NCBI GenBank assembly: GCA_041946685.1
Contig: JBHGAV010000031.1
Span: 1 to 47,234, forward strand
Reading direction: 5' to 3'
Length of the DNA stretch: 47,234 bases
From: JBHGAV01 sp041946685
GTDB taxonomy: Bacteria; Acidobacteriota; Terriglobia; Bryobacterales; Bryobacteraceae
Shown here: one piece after another, positions 7,894 through 16,806 of the stretch
Numbering within the stretch: the stretch's first letter is position 1
Layout: every line of letters begins with the position of its first letter
Position numbers and translations under genes: made by a program
Notes under the pieces: model-generated
Told to the model about the DNA's origin: nothing
Seen by the model: only the letters and a program-made list of their open reading frames with translations
The model's database searches: none

Positions 7894-10410
7894 CTATAGC
7901 AAGAATCGCAGGCCGATCTGGAGCACCCTGCCGTCGTTCAAGGTGTTTGTGATGCGCCCGAAGCTGGCCGCGCTCAGGTTTCGCTGCGGCTCGTCGAACT
8001 GGGGATGGTTCAGGGAGTTGAACGCCTCGATGCGCAGCAGTGCCGTCCACGCGTGTCCGTTGGTCCCGCGCCACTGCTTGGTCAGGGCGGTGTTGAAGTT
8101 GGCGATGCCCGCTTTGCGAAACGTGTTGCGTCCCAGGCTTCCCCGGTGCTCGCCCGGCCGGATGAAAGCGAACCGGTCCCGACGGATGAGTTCCAGCGAA
8201 ACCTCCGGGTTGGAGAGAGTCCGTCCCAATATGGACGGGTCCAGGATGTTTGGGCGGTCACCGGCCGATCCATCCACGTTGCCGAATCCGGGCGCATCCG
8301 AGCCGACGAACAAAGTGAGCGGCGTGCCCGTCTTTACCAGCGTCGCGCCGCTAGCCTGCCACCCCCCCAGCAGCCAGCCCCAGCGCGCCGGCCGCGGCAA
8401 ATCATAGCTGTAGTAAACCGAAGCCGAATGAGTCGAATCGAAGTTGCTGAGGCTCCTTCTGTCGCCTGCCGAGTCGTACTGCCACTGGCTGCGCTGCTTC
8501 ATCAGATCGGCATTGGCGGCCGTGGAGGCGTAATCCACCCCCTCGTCGATCCCCTTGCTGAATGTGTACGTGATTCCGAGAGCCATCCCCCGCGTCCTGG
8601 GCAACTCCAGACTGACCTGCCCGGCGTCGAAGTAGGCGATGCCGCTGCTCATGATGCGCTTGACCTCGTAGTAGCGCGGATCGGGCCGCCGCTGGTCCAC
8701 GGTCGCCGTGGTCAACGGAATACCGGGGACCGGTTCGGCGCGGTTCATCACATGAACGTTCGGGAGCTTGAGGCTGTGGCTTCCCACGTATGCCACTCGC
8801 AGCAAGGCGTTGCCCGTGAGCCTTCGCTCAAGCGCGAAATTGTACTGCTGGGAGTAAGAGTCCACTAAGTCCGGGGAAAGCAACGTCGGAGAATACCGGC
8901 CGCTGGCATCGTTGAGGTTGATGCCCCGCAACGGATTCACCAGGTCGGGATTCGACACCTGTATGTAACGCACATAGGGTGGATTGTTGCGAACCTGCTG
9001 ATACATCACCGGCGGGATCAGGCCGAAGGACACGGAGTAGGACGCGCGCACCACCCACCCCCCACCCGCCCTGTAGGCGAGCGACAGCCGCGGGCTGAAG
9101 TTGTTGCAGTCACATCCGTAAGGAATTACGTCGATCCTGTCCACCTCAACGGGTGCAGCCTCGAGGGAATAGCGCAGACCGTAGTAGATCTGGAGCCGGC
9201 CATTAACCCGCCAGCGGTCCGCGGCGAAAAGGTCGGCGGACCAGTTGCGGAAGCCGCGCGCCAGTTCTCCGATCGTCACCTCGTAGGAGTTCGGCGTGCC
9301 ATAGCGCAAGTTCTCTATGGCGGTCCGCCCGAAGTTGTTGCCGAACTGGATCTGGCCGCGCTGGTTGCTGGTCTCGACGCCGTTCAACTGGTACCGGAAC
9401 AGGTCGCCGCCGGCGACGAGTGTGTGGCTGCCTCCAGCCGCAGACTTCGACCAGACTGCGCCGTAGCTGAAGGTGTTCTGGGCCCGGTCGATCGGGAACT
9501 GGCTCTCCGGCCCCAGCTCCTCGATTGCGTAGCCGAAGCGCACGCGCGGGCCGACGGCGTTCGGCTCGGGCAGCAGCACCGACTTCGAGCGCTGGAAATT
9601 CGCCGCGACCGCCAGTTCCGAGCCGGCCGCCAGCGAGCGGCGCCACGCCAGGCGGGCGCGATGGGTGTGTATCTCCGTGTCCGGGTTCTGGCCCGCGACG
9701 AACTGGAACGCGTCGATCCGCTGGCGTGAGATGCCGTAAAACGCCGCGATCCTCGACTTGCCGCCCATCTCCCGGTCCAGCCTCAGGTCCGCCATGGTCT
9801 CGTCGCTCCGCTGCGGGCTGTTGGTGTTCAGCGCCCGGGGATCGAAATCGGTACGATTCGGCAGCTCTCTTGGATACGCCGCGAGGAACTTGGTGATCAG
9901 CGCGGCCGCGGCTGGATCACTGGTAAGAGGCGTTCGTTCGCTCTCCAGCGGCACCAGTACGTTGCCGTTTACCATCCCGCGGACCTTAGTCTGGCCCGCG
10001 TTCACCGTCAGCGCTCCCAGCTTGCCCAGGCTTCCTGTGTAACGCGCCGTGTAGCCGTTGCGGCGCGAGGGTTGGACCGGCCCCACCTGGAAAAACGTCC
10101 GTGCGTTAAAGACGCTGTTCTGGTGCCACCAGTACAGTTCACCGTGGTGGCCGCCGGCCAGCTTGGTCGGGGGCAACAGGAATGACTCTCCCGGGGGACG
10201 GCCGTGTTCGGTCGCAAAGTAGGTCGTCTCTACGGTTGGTTCGGGGACGAATGTGGTCGTGGTGCCTACACGGATGATGGCTTCCTTGATGGCGTTGGTA
10301 TCGATCTGGTAGACCGCCACGTTTTCGTTGCGCAGTGCGGTGGCGTTGTTTGTCTCCTGGCCGTAGCAGGCGGCGGCGATAAGTACAGTAAGAACAACTC
10401 GCACGAACAC
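7894..10410 (-). CDS. Oar-like outer-membrane beta-barrel protein, reduced N-terminal plug
   Basis: An 838-residue protein with a signal peptide (about 1-17) and many alternating-residue strands typical of TonB-dependent receptors of the acidobacterial Oar type. The segment near residues 95-125 (HQNSVFNARTFFQVGPVQPS) and the C-terminal 'LNHPQFDEP...FGRI' ending in a hydrophobic residue are family marks. Full members usually exceed 1000 residues and carry an N-terminal carboxypeptidase-regulatory domain and a plug; here only about 90 residues precede the first barrel-like segment, so the regulatory domain and most of the plug seem absent. It may be a passive channel or scaffold rather than a TonB-driven importer (inference). 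It lies 6 bp from the TPR gene and 5 bp from the radical SAM gene. Confidence 0.8.
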   Translation of the reverse strand: MFVRVVLTVLIAAACYGQETNNATALRNENVAVYQIDTNAIKEAIIRVGTTTTFVPEPTVETTYFATEHGRPPGESFLLPPTKLAGGHHGELYWWHQNSVFNARTFFQVGPVQPSRRNGYTARYTGSLGKLGALTVNAGQTKVRGMVNGNVLVPLESERTPLTSDPAAAALITKFLAAYPRELPNRTDFDPRALNTNSPQRSDETMADLRLDREMGGKSRIAAFYGISRQRIDAFQFVAGQNPDTEIHTHRARLAWRRSLAAGSELAVAANFQRSKSVLLPEPNAVGPRVRFGYAIEELGPESQFPIDRAQNTFSYGAVWSKSAAGGSHTLVAGGDLFRYQLNGVETSNQRGQIQFGNNFGRTAIENLRYGTPNSYEVTIGELARGFRNWSADLFAADRWRVNGRLQIYYGLRYSLEAAPVEVDRIDVIPYGCDCNNFSPRLSLAYRAGGGWVVRASYSVSFGLIPPVMYQQVRNNPPYVRYIQVSNPDLVNPLRGINLNDASGRYSPTLLSPDLVDSYSQQYNFALERRLTGNALLRVAYVGSHSLKLPNVHVMNRAEPVPGIPLTTATVDQRRPDPRYYEVKRIMSSGIAYFDAGQVSLELPRTRGMALGITYTFSKGIDEGVDYASTAANADLMKQRSQWQYDSAGDRRSLSNFDSTHSASVYYSYDLPRPARWGWLLGGWQASGATLVKTGTPLTLFVGSDAPGFGNVDGSAGDRPNILDPSILGRTLSNPEVSLELIRRDRFAFIRPGEHRGSLGRNTFRKAGIANFNTALTKQWRGTNGHAWTALLRIEAFNSLNHPQFDEPQRNLSAASFGRITNTLNDGRVLQIGLRFLL

Positions 10411-10416
10411 TCCTGT

Positions 10417-11529
10417 CTATTTCTGCTTCTGCTCCAACTTGCTCTTGATCCGTTCCAGGCCCGCCAGTTGCAGATCGGTCGGTCTGGGCGGAGTCTTCTG
10501 AATGCACCGCCCGAGCATGGACATCGCTTGCTGGTCATCCGGCGTCAGGTCCAGGACCGCGCGGAACTTCTCCGCCGCTTCCTCGAAGGCGCTCCCTTTC
10601 CAGAGCACGTAGCCAAGGTTGAAAAGGTAGACCGTATCGCCCGGATCGGCGGCGTTCGCCCTGCGAAAACTCTCGGCTGCTTCCGGCAGGTTCTTCCGCG
10701 ACTGTGCCGCTCCCAGGCCGTTCCAGACTTCGCCCAGCGGGGCCGTTTCTACCACCCTACGGAAAACGGCGATGGCCGCGTCGTATTCCCCCAGCTCGTA
10801 CCGGCACAGTCCCAGGAAGAAGCCGGCTTCCACGGCGTTGGGGTCGTCCGGCGGAATCCTTTCGAACCAGCCGGCTGCGACCTTATAGTCTTTGCTCGCA
10901 AGAAACATCCGGCCCAGCTCGAAGCAGGGCTGTACGAAACCCTCGTCCAGCCGCGCCGCCTGCGTGAGCAATCGGTGCTTCTGCTCCGGCGAAGTTGCCA
11001 TCAGGCCCCGAATGTAACTCTCCAGTGCGTCCACGCGGACCGGTTTCCGGCGGCCTGGTCCGCGGCCGGACGCCCCCATGAGCTGCGACACCTGCCCCGC
11101 CAGGCGCTCTTGCGCCTCGGCCAGGTCTTCGAGCGCCGAAGTTGCGGTCTCCTCGGGGCTCAGCGACAATTCGCGGCGGTCCAGCACGCGGGCGGCGAGC
11201 ACAAGCGAGCTCTTGCCGGGCGGCACCTGGAAGGAGCCGTACACGATTCGCTCGGCTTCAAGCTCTTCGCCGATCCTGATGACCGAGGCGCGGGTCAGCA
11301 CGACGTAAGGGCGCAGCGAAAGGCGGCGGTAGGCCTCCGCTCGGCTCTCCCGGTCAACTACGGACATCCGTCTGGAAACAAGCGCCTCGCGAATGGCCTC
11401 CGAAACACTCTCGCCGATCCAATCCAGATTGGAGTCTCCGGAGAGGTTAAAAAACGGCAGAACCACGGTGGTCTGAGTCCACGCCCGCGCCGCGAGGCAC
11501 ACGAGCAGCATCAACAGAGCCCGCCGCAT
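10417..11529 (-). CDS. Exported TolB-like/TPR protein
   Basis: A 370-residue protein with signal peptide (about 1-19). Residues about 20-130 resemble the TolB/FlgO-type N-terminal domain of CsgG-like proteins: a short strand 'TVVLPFFNLSGD', an 'IGESVSEAIREAL' helix, 'VVDRES' and 'ADRIVYGSF'-like segment. The second half (about 165-350) is made of tetratricopeptide repeats, for example 'YDAAIAVFRRVVETAP' and 'FEEAAEKFRAVLDLTPDD'. Such proteins usually act as periplasmic or outer-membrane scaffolds. It precedes the barrel gene by 6 bp, so a barrel-scaffold pair is plausible. The end is a lysine/glutamine-rich tail. Confidence 0.8.
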   Translation of the reverse strand: MRRALLMLLVCLAARAWTQTTVVLPFFNLSGDSNLDWIGESVSEAIREALVSRRMSVVDRESRAEAYRRLSLRPYVVLTRASVIRIGEELEAERIVYGSFQVPPGKSSLVLAARVLDRRELSLSPEETATSALEDLAEAQERLAGQVSQLMGASGRGPGRRKPVRVDALESYIRGLMATSPEQKHRLLTQAARLDEGFVQPCFELGRMFLASKDYKVAAGWFERIPPDDPNAVEAGFFLGLCRYELGEYDAAIAVFRRVVETAPLGEVWNGLGAAQSRKNLPEAAESFRRANAADPGDTVYLFNLGYVLWKGSAFEEAAEKFRAVLDLTPDDQQAMSMLGRCIQKTPPRPTDLQLAGLERIKSKLEQKQK

Positions 11530-11575
11530 TCCCCAAGTTTACCAGACGCTCTCTTCTGCGCTTACGGGAACGCTG

Positions 11576-12532
11576 CTACCCCGGCTCCCGAATGTGCTCC
11601 CGAACGCGGATCATGACCTCGTCTTGCAGCCCGGCCTCGTCTCCGAAGCCGCTGAACCACTCCAGTCCCTCCTCCCGGCGGAACCAGGTCCACTGGCGCT
11701 TGGCGTATCGCCGCGTGTTCCGTTGGGCATAGAAAACTGCCTGTTCGAGCGTAAGCTCCCGGCGCAGAACCTGCAAGGCCTGGCGGTAGCCGTGGGATTC
11801 CAGCGGCTTGACCTCCGGTGGAAACCCCAGCAGGAGAATCCGCCGCACTTCTTCGATCAGACCGCCCGCGAACATCTGCCGGCAACGCTCGTCAAGGCGG
11901 CGATACAGCGCCTCGCGCGGCGGATTGACACCGATCTTCAGACAGCGGAAGCCTTCGAGCGCATCCCTCCCCTCGGCGAATGCTTCTGACAATCGCTTCC
12001 GCGTCAGCAGGCACACCTCGACGGCGCGGATCAGCTTGCGAACGTCCCTTGGGTGAATCCCCTTCGCGCCCTCTGGGTCGAACCGCGAAAGCAACCGGTG
12101 CAACGAGCCCGGGCGCTGCCTCTCCCGCTCCGCCAGTCGTTGGCGGATCTCGGGATTACGCGCGGGTCCTGGAAAGAGCCCGTCCACAAGCGCGCGCAGG
12201 TAGAAGCCCGTTCCCCCAGCCAGAATCGGCAACCGGCCCCGCGCCACGATCTTCTCCAGCACGGTCCGGCTCCGGCGCGAAAACTCCCCCGCGCTAAACT
12301 CCTCGTCCGGGTCGGCGACATCGATCATGTGGTGCGGGATGCCCCGCCTCTCCGCCAGCGGCAACTTGGCCGTGCCGATATCGAAATACCGATAGACCTG
12401 GAGCGAGTCGCAACTCAGAATTTCGCCCCCCAGTTCCTCGGCCAGCCGGAGGGCCAGCTCGCTCTTGCCGGAGCCGGTCGGCCCCACGATTGCGATGAGC
12501 GGGCGGACGTGGGCTGATTGGGACATCGCCAA
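11576..12532 (-). CDS. miaA: tRNA dimethylallyltransferase
   Basis: MiaA transfers a dimethylallyl group from DMAPP to N6 of A37 in tRNAs reading UNN codons. The 318-residue length is normal. The P-loop GPTGSGKS lies at about 16-23, followed by the substrate-binding ILSCDSLQVYRYFDIGTAK and GGTGFYLRAL segments and a C-terminal tRNA-binding part containing QRNTRRYAKRQWTWFR. Start codons MAM give two choices (12532 or 12526) with little effect. It heads the minus-strand run that continues into the TPR and barrel genes after 46 bp. Divergent from the large TPR gene. Confidence 0.95.
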   Translation of the reverse strand: MAMSQSAHVRPLIAIVGPTGSGKSELALRLAEELGGEILSCDSLQVYRYFDIGTAKLPLAERRGIPHHMIDVADPDEEFSAGEFSRRSRTVLEKIVARGRLPILAGGTGFYLRALVDGLFPGPARNPEIRQRLAERERQRPGSLHRLLSRFDPEGAKGIHPRDVRKLIRAVEVCLLTRKRLSEAFAEGRDALEGFRCLKIGVNPPREALYRRLDERCRQMFAGGLIEEVRRILLLGFPPEVKPLESHGYRQALQVLRRELTLEQAVFYAQRNTRRYAKRQWTWFRREEGLEWFSGFGDEAGLQDEVMIRVREHIREPG

Positions 12533-12648
12533 CCTTTAGTCTAGAGCCCCAGCCGCGCAGCCGCCTCCTGCGGGTGGCGTATACTGTTGGAGAGAGGAAC
12601 TTTGCGGGCCTCCTGGATTCAGGGGTGGGCGCGCCAAGGCGACTATTG

Positions 12649-14694
12649 ATGAGTCGGATCGCGAGAGGGGTCCTGGTGTTGTCTCTGCTGGCGTTTCTGC
12701 CCGCATCCCAGTTCGGCGCGGACACGCCGCCAGCCCAGGTGGTCAACCGGGCGGAGGCTTATTTCAATTACTCGATGGGGCATCTGTATGCCGAGTTGGC
12801 GGCCTCCTACGGCAACCGGGGGGAGTATTTTTCGCGGGCCATTGAGTACTACAAGGCTGCCATGAAGGCCGACCCCACGGCCGCCATCGTGAGCGAGGAG
12901 CTTGCCGGCCTCTACATCCAGGCGGGCAAGGTCCGCGACGCCGTCACCGAGATCGAGGACCGGCTGAAGAAAGACCCTAACGCCGTTGACGCCCGCCGCG
13001 TGCTGGCACGCCTCTACGCGCGCCTCATCGGCGACCCGCAGACCAACCGCGTCAACGAGGAGATGCTCAAGCGGGCCATCGAACAATACCGCAAGATCGT
13101 CGAAATCGATCCCAAGGATGTGGATAGCTGGCTCTTGCTGGGACGCCTTTTCCGCGTCTCCCAGGACTCCGTCGAGTCGGAAAAGGCCTTCCAGAAGGTC
13201 CTCTCCCTCGAGCCGGAGAATGAAGAGGCTTTGACTGAGTTGGCGCTGGTCTACTCCAGCCTGGGGGACAACCGCCGCGCCATCGACCTTCTGAAGAAGG
13301 TAGCCGACCGCAACCCCAACCGCCGCACCCTGACCACCCTGGCGGGCGCCTACGAGGATCTCCGCGATTTCACGGGAGCGGTTCAGGTCCTGCGCCGGGC
13401 TCTGGAGCTTGAGCCTGACAACCTGGAGCTGAAGCGCGGCCTTGCACAGGATCTGCTCTACGCCGGGAACTTGGACGAAGCCCTCCAGGCCTACACCGAG
13501 GTGGCCGCCGACGATCCCAAGGACGCCCAGGCTTTCTTGCGCATATCTCAGATACACCGGAGAAGGCGCGATTTCACGCGCGCCCGGGAGGCCTTGGAAG
13601 CCGCCCGCAAGCTGCAACCGGACGACGTCGAGATCCGCTACAGCGAGGTGACGCTTCTCGAGGAAGAAGGGAAGCACTCCGAGGCCCTCGACGCGATGAA
13701 GCAGTTGCTCGCTTCCACCGAGAAGCGATCCTACAGCCGCCCGGAGCGCTCCAGCCGCGCGGCCCTCCTCGAGCGCCTCGCGGCCCTTTACAGGTCAGGC
13801 GGGCAGTATTCGCAGGCCGTCGATGCCCTCCGCCAGATGGCGGACCTGGATCCGGATCTGGCCGCGCGCGCCGCCGCCCAGGTCATCGACACCTATCGTC
13901 AAGCCCGGGAATTTGGCCGGGCTTCCGAGGAAGCCGACGCGGCGCTCAAGAAGTACCCCAGCGACCGCATGGTCATTGTCTACCACGCTCTTCTGTTGGC
14001 CGACCTGAACAAGGGAGAGGAGGCCGTGGCCGAGGCCCGGAAACTTCTCAGCGACGAGGAGGATCGGGACGGCTGGCTGACGGTAGCGCAGGTCGCGGAA
14101 AGGGCGAAGGACTTCGAAGCGATGGGCAAGGCGCTCGACGTCGTCGAGAGACTCTCTGTCGCCGACAGCGACAAAGGGACCGCCTACTTCATGCGCGGGG
14201 CGATGCACGAGCGGCGGAAGGATTACGCCGCCGCCGAGATCGAGTTCCGCAAGGCACTGGCTCTGGACCCCGATAATGCGGGCGTGTTGAACTACCTCGG
14301 TTACATGTTTGCCGACCGTGGCGTGCGTTTGGAGGAGGCCCTCAAGCTGATCAGCCGCGCCGTGGAGCTTGAGCCCACGAGCGGCGCCTACCTGGACAGC
14401 CTGGGCTGGGTCTATTTCAAGATGGACAGGCTGGAGGAGGCTGAGACCTACCTGCGCCGGTCTTTGGAGCTGGTTCCGCACGACGCGACGATCCGCGACC
14501 ACCTCGGCGATGTCCTGGCGCGACAGGGAAAACTGAAGGAAGCCGTGATCGAATGGCAAGCCTCCCTCAAAGAGTGGGAGGCGAGCGCCCCTGTGGAAAG
14601 GGATGCCGCCGAGATCGCCAAGGTGAGCGAGAAGCTGGAGAAAGCCAGGTTTCGCCTGGCCCAGGAGACTTCCGGCGGTTCCCTCAAACCCTAG
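12649..14694 (+). CDS. Exported multi-TPR protein
   Basis: The ATG at 12649 gives 681 residues starting with a signal peptide (about 1-24); the frame is open 25 codons further up but that extension spoils the signal. Nearly the whole mature protein is tetratricopeptide repeats, roughly 14-16 units, such as 'AIEQYRKIVEIDPKDVDSW' and 'GAVQVLRRALELEPDN', with a final set near residues 540-640 (YFMRGAMHERRKDYAAAE, LGYMFADRG, LGWVYFKM) matching the C-terminal TPRs of BcsC/PilF-type scaffolds. It probably forms a periplasmic protein-interaction platform; partners are not evident. A TATACT box at 12580 may be its -10, but no -35 is recognisable. 145 bp follow before the next main gene. Confidence 0.85.
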   Translation: MSRIARGVLVLSLLAFLPASQFGADTPPAQVVNRAEAYFNYSMGHLYAELAASYGNRGEYFSRAIEYYKAAMKADPTAAIVSEELAGLYIQAGKVRDAVTEIEDRLKKDPNAVDARRVLARLYARLIGDPQTNRVNEEMLKRAIEQYRKIVEIDPKDVDSWLLLGRLFRVSQDSVESEKAFQKVLSLEPENEEALTELALVYSSLGDNRRAIDLLKKVADRNPNRRTLTTLAGAYEDLRDFTGAVQVLRRALELEPDNLELKRGLAQDLLYAGNLDEALQAYTEVAADDPKDAQAFLRISQIHRRRRDFTRAREALEAARKLQPDDVEIRYSEVTLLEEEGKHSEALDAMKQLLASTEKRSYSRPERSSRAALLERLAALYRSGGQYSQAVDALRQMADLDPDLAARAAAQVIDTYRQAREFGRASEEADAALKKYPSDRMVIVYHALLLADLNKGEEAVAEARKLLSDEEDRDGWLTVAQVAERAKDFEAMGKALDVVERLSVADSDKGTAYFMRGAMHERRKDYAAAEIEFRKALALDPDNAGVLNYLGYMFADRGVRLEEALKLISRAVELEPTSGAYLDSLGWVYFKMDRLEEAETYLRRSLELVPHDATIRDHLGDVLARQGKLKEAVIEWQASLKEWEASAPVERDAAEIAKVSEKLEKARFRLAQETSGGSLKP

Positions 14695-14784
14695 CAGGCT
14701 TGAGAGGACACAGTCAAAGTTGTGCAAGCGTCTGGCGGCAGCCCCGGCGTTTTTCTCTGTCCTGCTGAGCGCCCGCTGTTCGGA

Positions 14785-14838
14785 ATGGAGCCGCTGATGT
14801 TCCTCGCCGGCCGCAAGGCCGAGATCCTCATGCGCTGA
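14785..14838 (+). CDS. Possible 17-residue leader ORF
   Basis: An ATG-initiated frame of 17 codons ends with TGA one base before the ATG of the kinase-like gene (TGATATG), a spacing typical of translational coupling. There is no good ribosome site in front of it, and the sequence has no recognisable motif. It may be a leader that couples translation to the next gene, or chance. Confidence 0.15.
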   Translation: MEPLMFLAGRKAEILMR

Positions 14839-14839
14839 T

Positions 14840-15712
14840 ATGTCCGATCCGGCCCATCTCCTTGCCCACGCGCCGGCCGAGTTGACCAGCGGCCGGTTGC
14901 GGCGATTGGGCGAGGGCGTGGGCAAGGTCGTCTACTGCTCCGAACACTGGGTGGTCAAGCGCGAGCGCCGCCCCGCCGACATTATCGCCCTCATCGCGAT
15001 CTGGAAGGGGATGCGATTCCTCGCCCGGATCCTACCGGGGCGCTTTATCGAGCCCTTGCTCCAGCGTCCCTCCAAGCGCATCCGCTTTCTCCGCGTGATG
15101 TTCCGCCCCGTTGTGACTCTGATTCCCCGCAGTTTCTGGTTGGCGACCCACATCGGCGGGATGTGGCGCTCCTATCACCGGCGCAGCGTTCGCGGAGAGC
15201 GCCTCGCGCGCGAGCACCTGGCCGGAACGTCTCTCATCCCGGAGCGCGTGGCCTTTCCCCCCGTCCGTGTGCGCGTCGGCGGCTGGCCCGGTTGGCTCAC
15301 CGTCAGCGAAGCCACCGAGCGAGTGGAGTGTACCCTGCACAAGCGCCTCGCCGACCTGGCCGCGGCGGGCGACTTCGACCAGTTGGAGCTATGGCTTGAT
15401 CGCTTCCTCAACCTGCGGCAGTCCGGATGGCAGCGGGGCCTGTTCTCCGTTGACGCGCACCTGAAGAACTTCGGGGTTACGGGAGAGCGCGTGGTACTGC
15501 TAGACACTGGCGGGCTGACTGACCGTTGGCCCGAAATCGAGCGCCGCCTGTCGGCGCAGCAGGACGTTGCCGAGCCTCATCTCCGGCTCGGCCTGGGTCC
15601 GCTGCTCCTCGGTCACCCCGACATCGCCCGCCGCTTCAACGACCGCTGGAATCGGATCGTCAGCCGCGAGGGCGTCCTCCGGCACTGGCCCGGAGAGCGC
15701 GGCAGTCATTAG
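14840..15712 (+). CDS. Protein-kinase-fold (APH/YrbL-like) protein, substrate unknown
   Basis: A 290-residue cytoplasmic protein. Although not similar in bulk to a named kinase I recognise, it has the spaced residues of the aminoglycoside-phosphotransferase/YrbL kinase fold: a glycine loop GEGVGKVVY at 24-32, a lysine K40 in WVVKRE, a catalytic-loop-like segment with D205 and N210 (D then N five residues on, as in the APH HxDxxxxN motif), and a DFG-like D222 in VVLLDTGG. The residue two before D205 is serine rather than the usual histidine. It may phosphorylate a small molecule or lipid sugar; the target cannot be told. It converges on ppk2 with a 4-bp overlap. Confidence 0.65.
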   Translation: MSDPAHLLAHAPAELTSGRLRRLGEGVGKVVYCSEHWVVKRERRPADIIALIAIWKGMRFLARILPGRFIEPLLQRPSKRIRFLRVMFRPVVTLIPRSFWLATHIGGMWRSYHRRSVRGERLAREHLAGTSLIPERVAFPPVRVRVGGWPGWLTVSEATERVECTLHKRLADLAAAGDFDQLELWLDRFLNLRQSGWQRGLFSVDAHLKNFGVTGERVVLLDTGGLTDRWPEIERRLSAQQDVAEPHLRLGLGPLLLGHPDIARRFNDRWNRIVSREGVLRHWPGERGSH

Positions 15713-16617
15713 GCCGGCTTGTACGCCTCCGGCACGAACGTCTGGTCCGTGATCGGCGGCCGCTTGTAGCCCCCTTCGTCGCGGCGGGTCGGCAACTTCA
15801 TCGGCGCGGGCGTCAGGTCCTCGTACGGGATCATACTCAGCAGGTGATGCATGCAGTTAAGCCGGGCGCACTCCTTGTTGTCGGCATTCACCACGTACCA
15901 GGGCGACTGCTTGGTGTCGGTGAACGCAAACATCTCGTCTTTGGCCTTGGAATACTCTACCCAGCGCGCCCGGCTCTCCAGGTCCATGGGGCTGAGCTTC
16001 CACCGTTTGGAGGGATCTTTGATGCGGTCCTGGAAGCGTTTCTCCTGCTCGGCGTCGCTGACCGAGAACCAATACTTGATGAGGATGATGCCGCTGCGTA
16101 TCAGCATGCGTTCGAACTCCGGGCAGGAGCGCAGAAACTCCTGGTATTCCTCTTCCGTGCAGAATCCCATGACCCGTTCGACTCCGGCGCGGTTATACCA
16201 ACTCCGGTCGAACAACACCATCTCGCCGGCCGCCGGCAGGCGCGCGACATAGCGCTGGAAGTACCACTGTGTCTTCTCGCGTTCGGTAGGTGTGCCGAGC
16301 GCCTCGATGCGGCAGATGCGCGGATTCATCCGCTCGGTGATGCGCTTGATGACGCCGCCTTTGCCGGCCGCGTCACGCCCCTCGAAAATCACGACGACCT
16401 TGAGACCCTTGGCCTTGATCCACTCCTGGAGCTTGACCAGTTCCTCTTGCAACCGCCGCAGTTCTTTTTCGTAGACGCCGGGCTCGAGCTTTACGCTCTT
16501 GCCCGCTTCGCCATTCTTGCCGGCCTTCTCGTGCTCGTGCCCATGCTGGTGTCCGTCATGCGGGTGCCCGTGCTTGTGCCCGTTGTGCTTCTCGTCCTTG
16601 TGCTTGTCCTTCGACAT
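15709..16617 (-). CDS. ppk2: Polyphosphate kinase 2 with His-rich N-terminal extension
   Basis: PPK2 enzymes move phosphate between polyphosphate and nucleotides (polyP + NDP to NTP, or NMP to NDP, by class). The core at about 48-290 has Walker A EGRDAAGKGG at 79-88, the lid-side DRSWYNRAG at 137-145, and the conserved PSKRWKLSPMDLESR stretch near 210-225. Length and motifs fit class I, which favours NDP/NTP interconversion (inference). Residues 6-29 hold ten histidines alternating with Gly, Asp, Glu and Lys, an extension not needed for catalysis and likely to bind Ni, Zn, Co or Cu. A purine-rich site GGGAGG lies about 12 bases before the ATG. Confidence 0.92.
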   Translation of the reverse strand: MSKDKHKDEKHNGHKHGHPHDGHQHGHEHEKAGKNGEAGKSVKLEPGVYEKELRRLQEELVKLQEWIKAKGLKVVVIFEGRDAAGKGGVIKRITERMNPRICRIEALGTPTEREKTQWYFQRYVARLPAAGEMVLFDRSWYNRAGVERVMGFCTEEEYQEFLRSCPEFERMLIRSGIILIKYWFSVSDAEQEKRFQDRIKDPSKRWKLSPMDLESRARWVEYSKAKDEMFAFTDTKQSPWYVVNADNKECARLNCMHHLLSMIPYEDLTPAPMKLPTRRDEGGYKRPPITDQTFVPEAYKPA

Positions 16618-16713
16618 CTTCTGCGTCCGCCTCCCGGCCTCTGAGCAGTATACTTCGGCGGGCGAGGCTCTGGATCTTTATAGCGCGCTCGTTTCCGTGC
16701 CTAGAATGACTGC

Positions 16714-16806
16714 ATGAGGAGTGACAGGTCGACTTTTGGCTCACCGGCTGTTATGGAGCCTTGTCAACCAGGAGCTAAGTATTCTGAAATCAGCATGTTA
16801 TCCTGA
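16714..16806 (+). CDS. Possible 30-residue ORF overlapping the dinG start
   Basis: An ATG frame of 30 codons ends at TGA 16804-16806, sharing bases with the dinG ATG (TGATG). This geometry often couples translation. No ribosome site precedes the small ORF and no motif is seen in its sequence, so it may equally be chance within the 188-bp gap between ppk2 and dinG. Confidence 0.15.
   Translation: MRSDRSTFGSPAVMEPCQPGAKYSEISMLS

Noticed and set aside
12580..12585. TATACT box upstream of the large TPR gene
   Set aside because: No -35 hexamer at a suitable spacing; a lone -10-like hexamer is common by chance.
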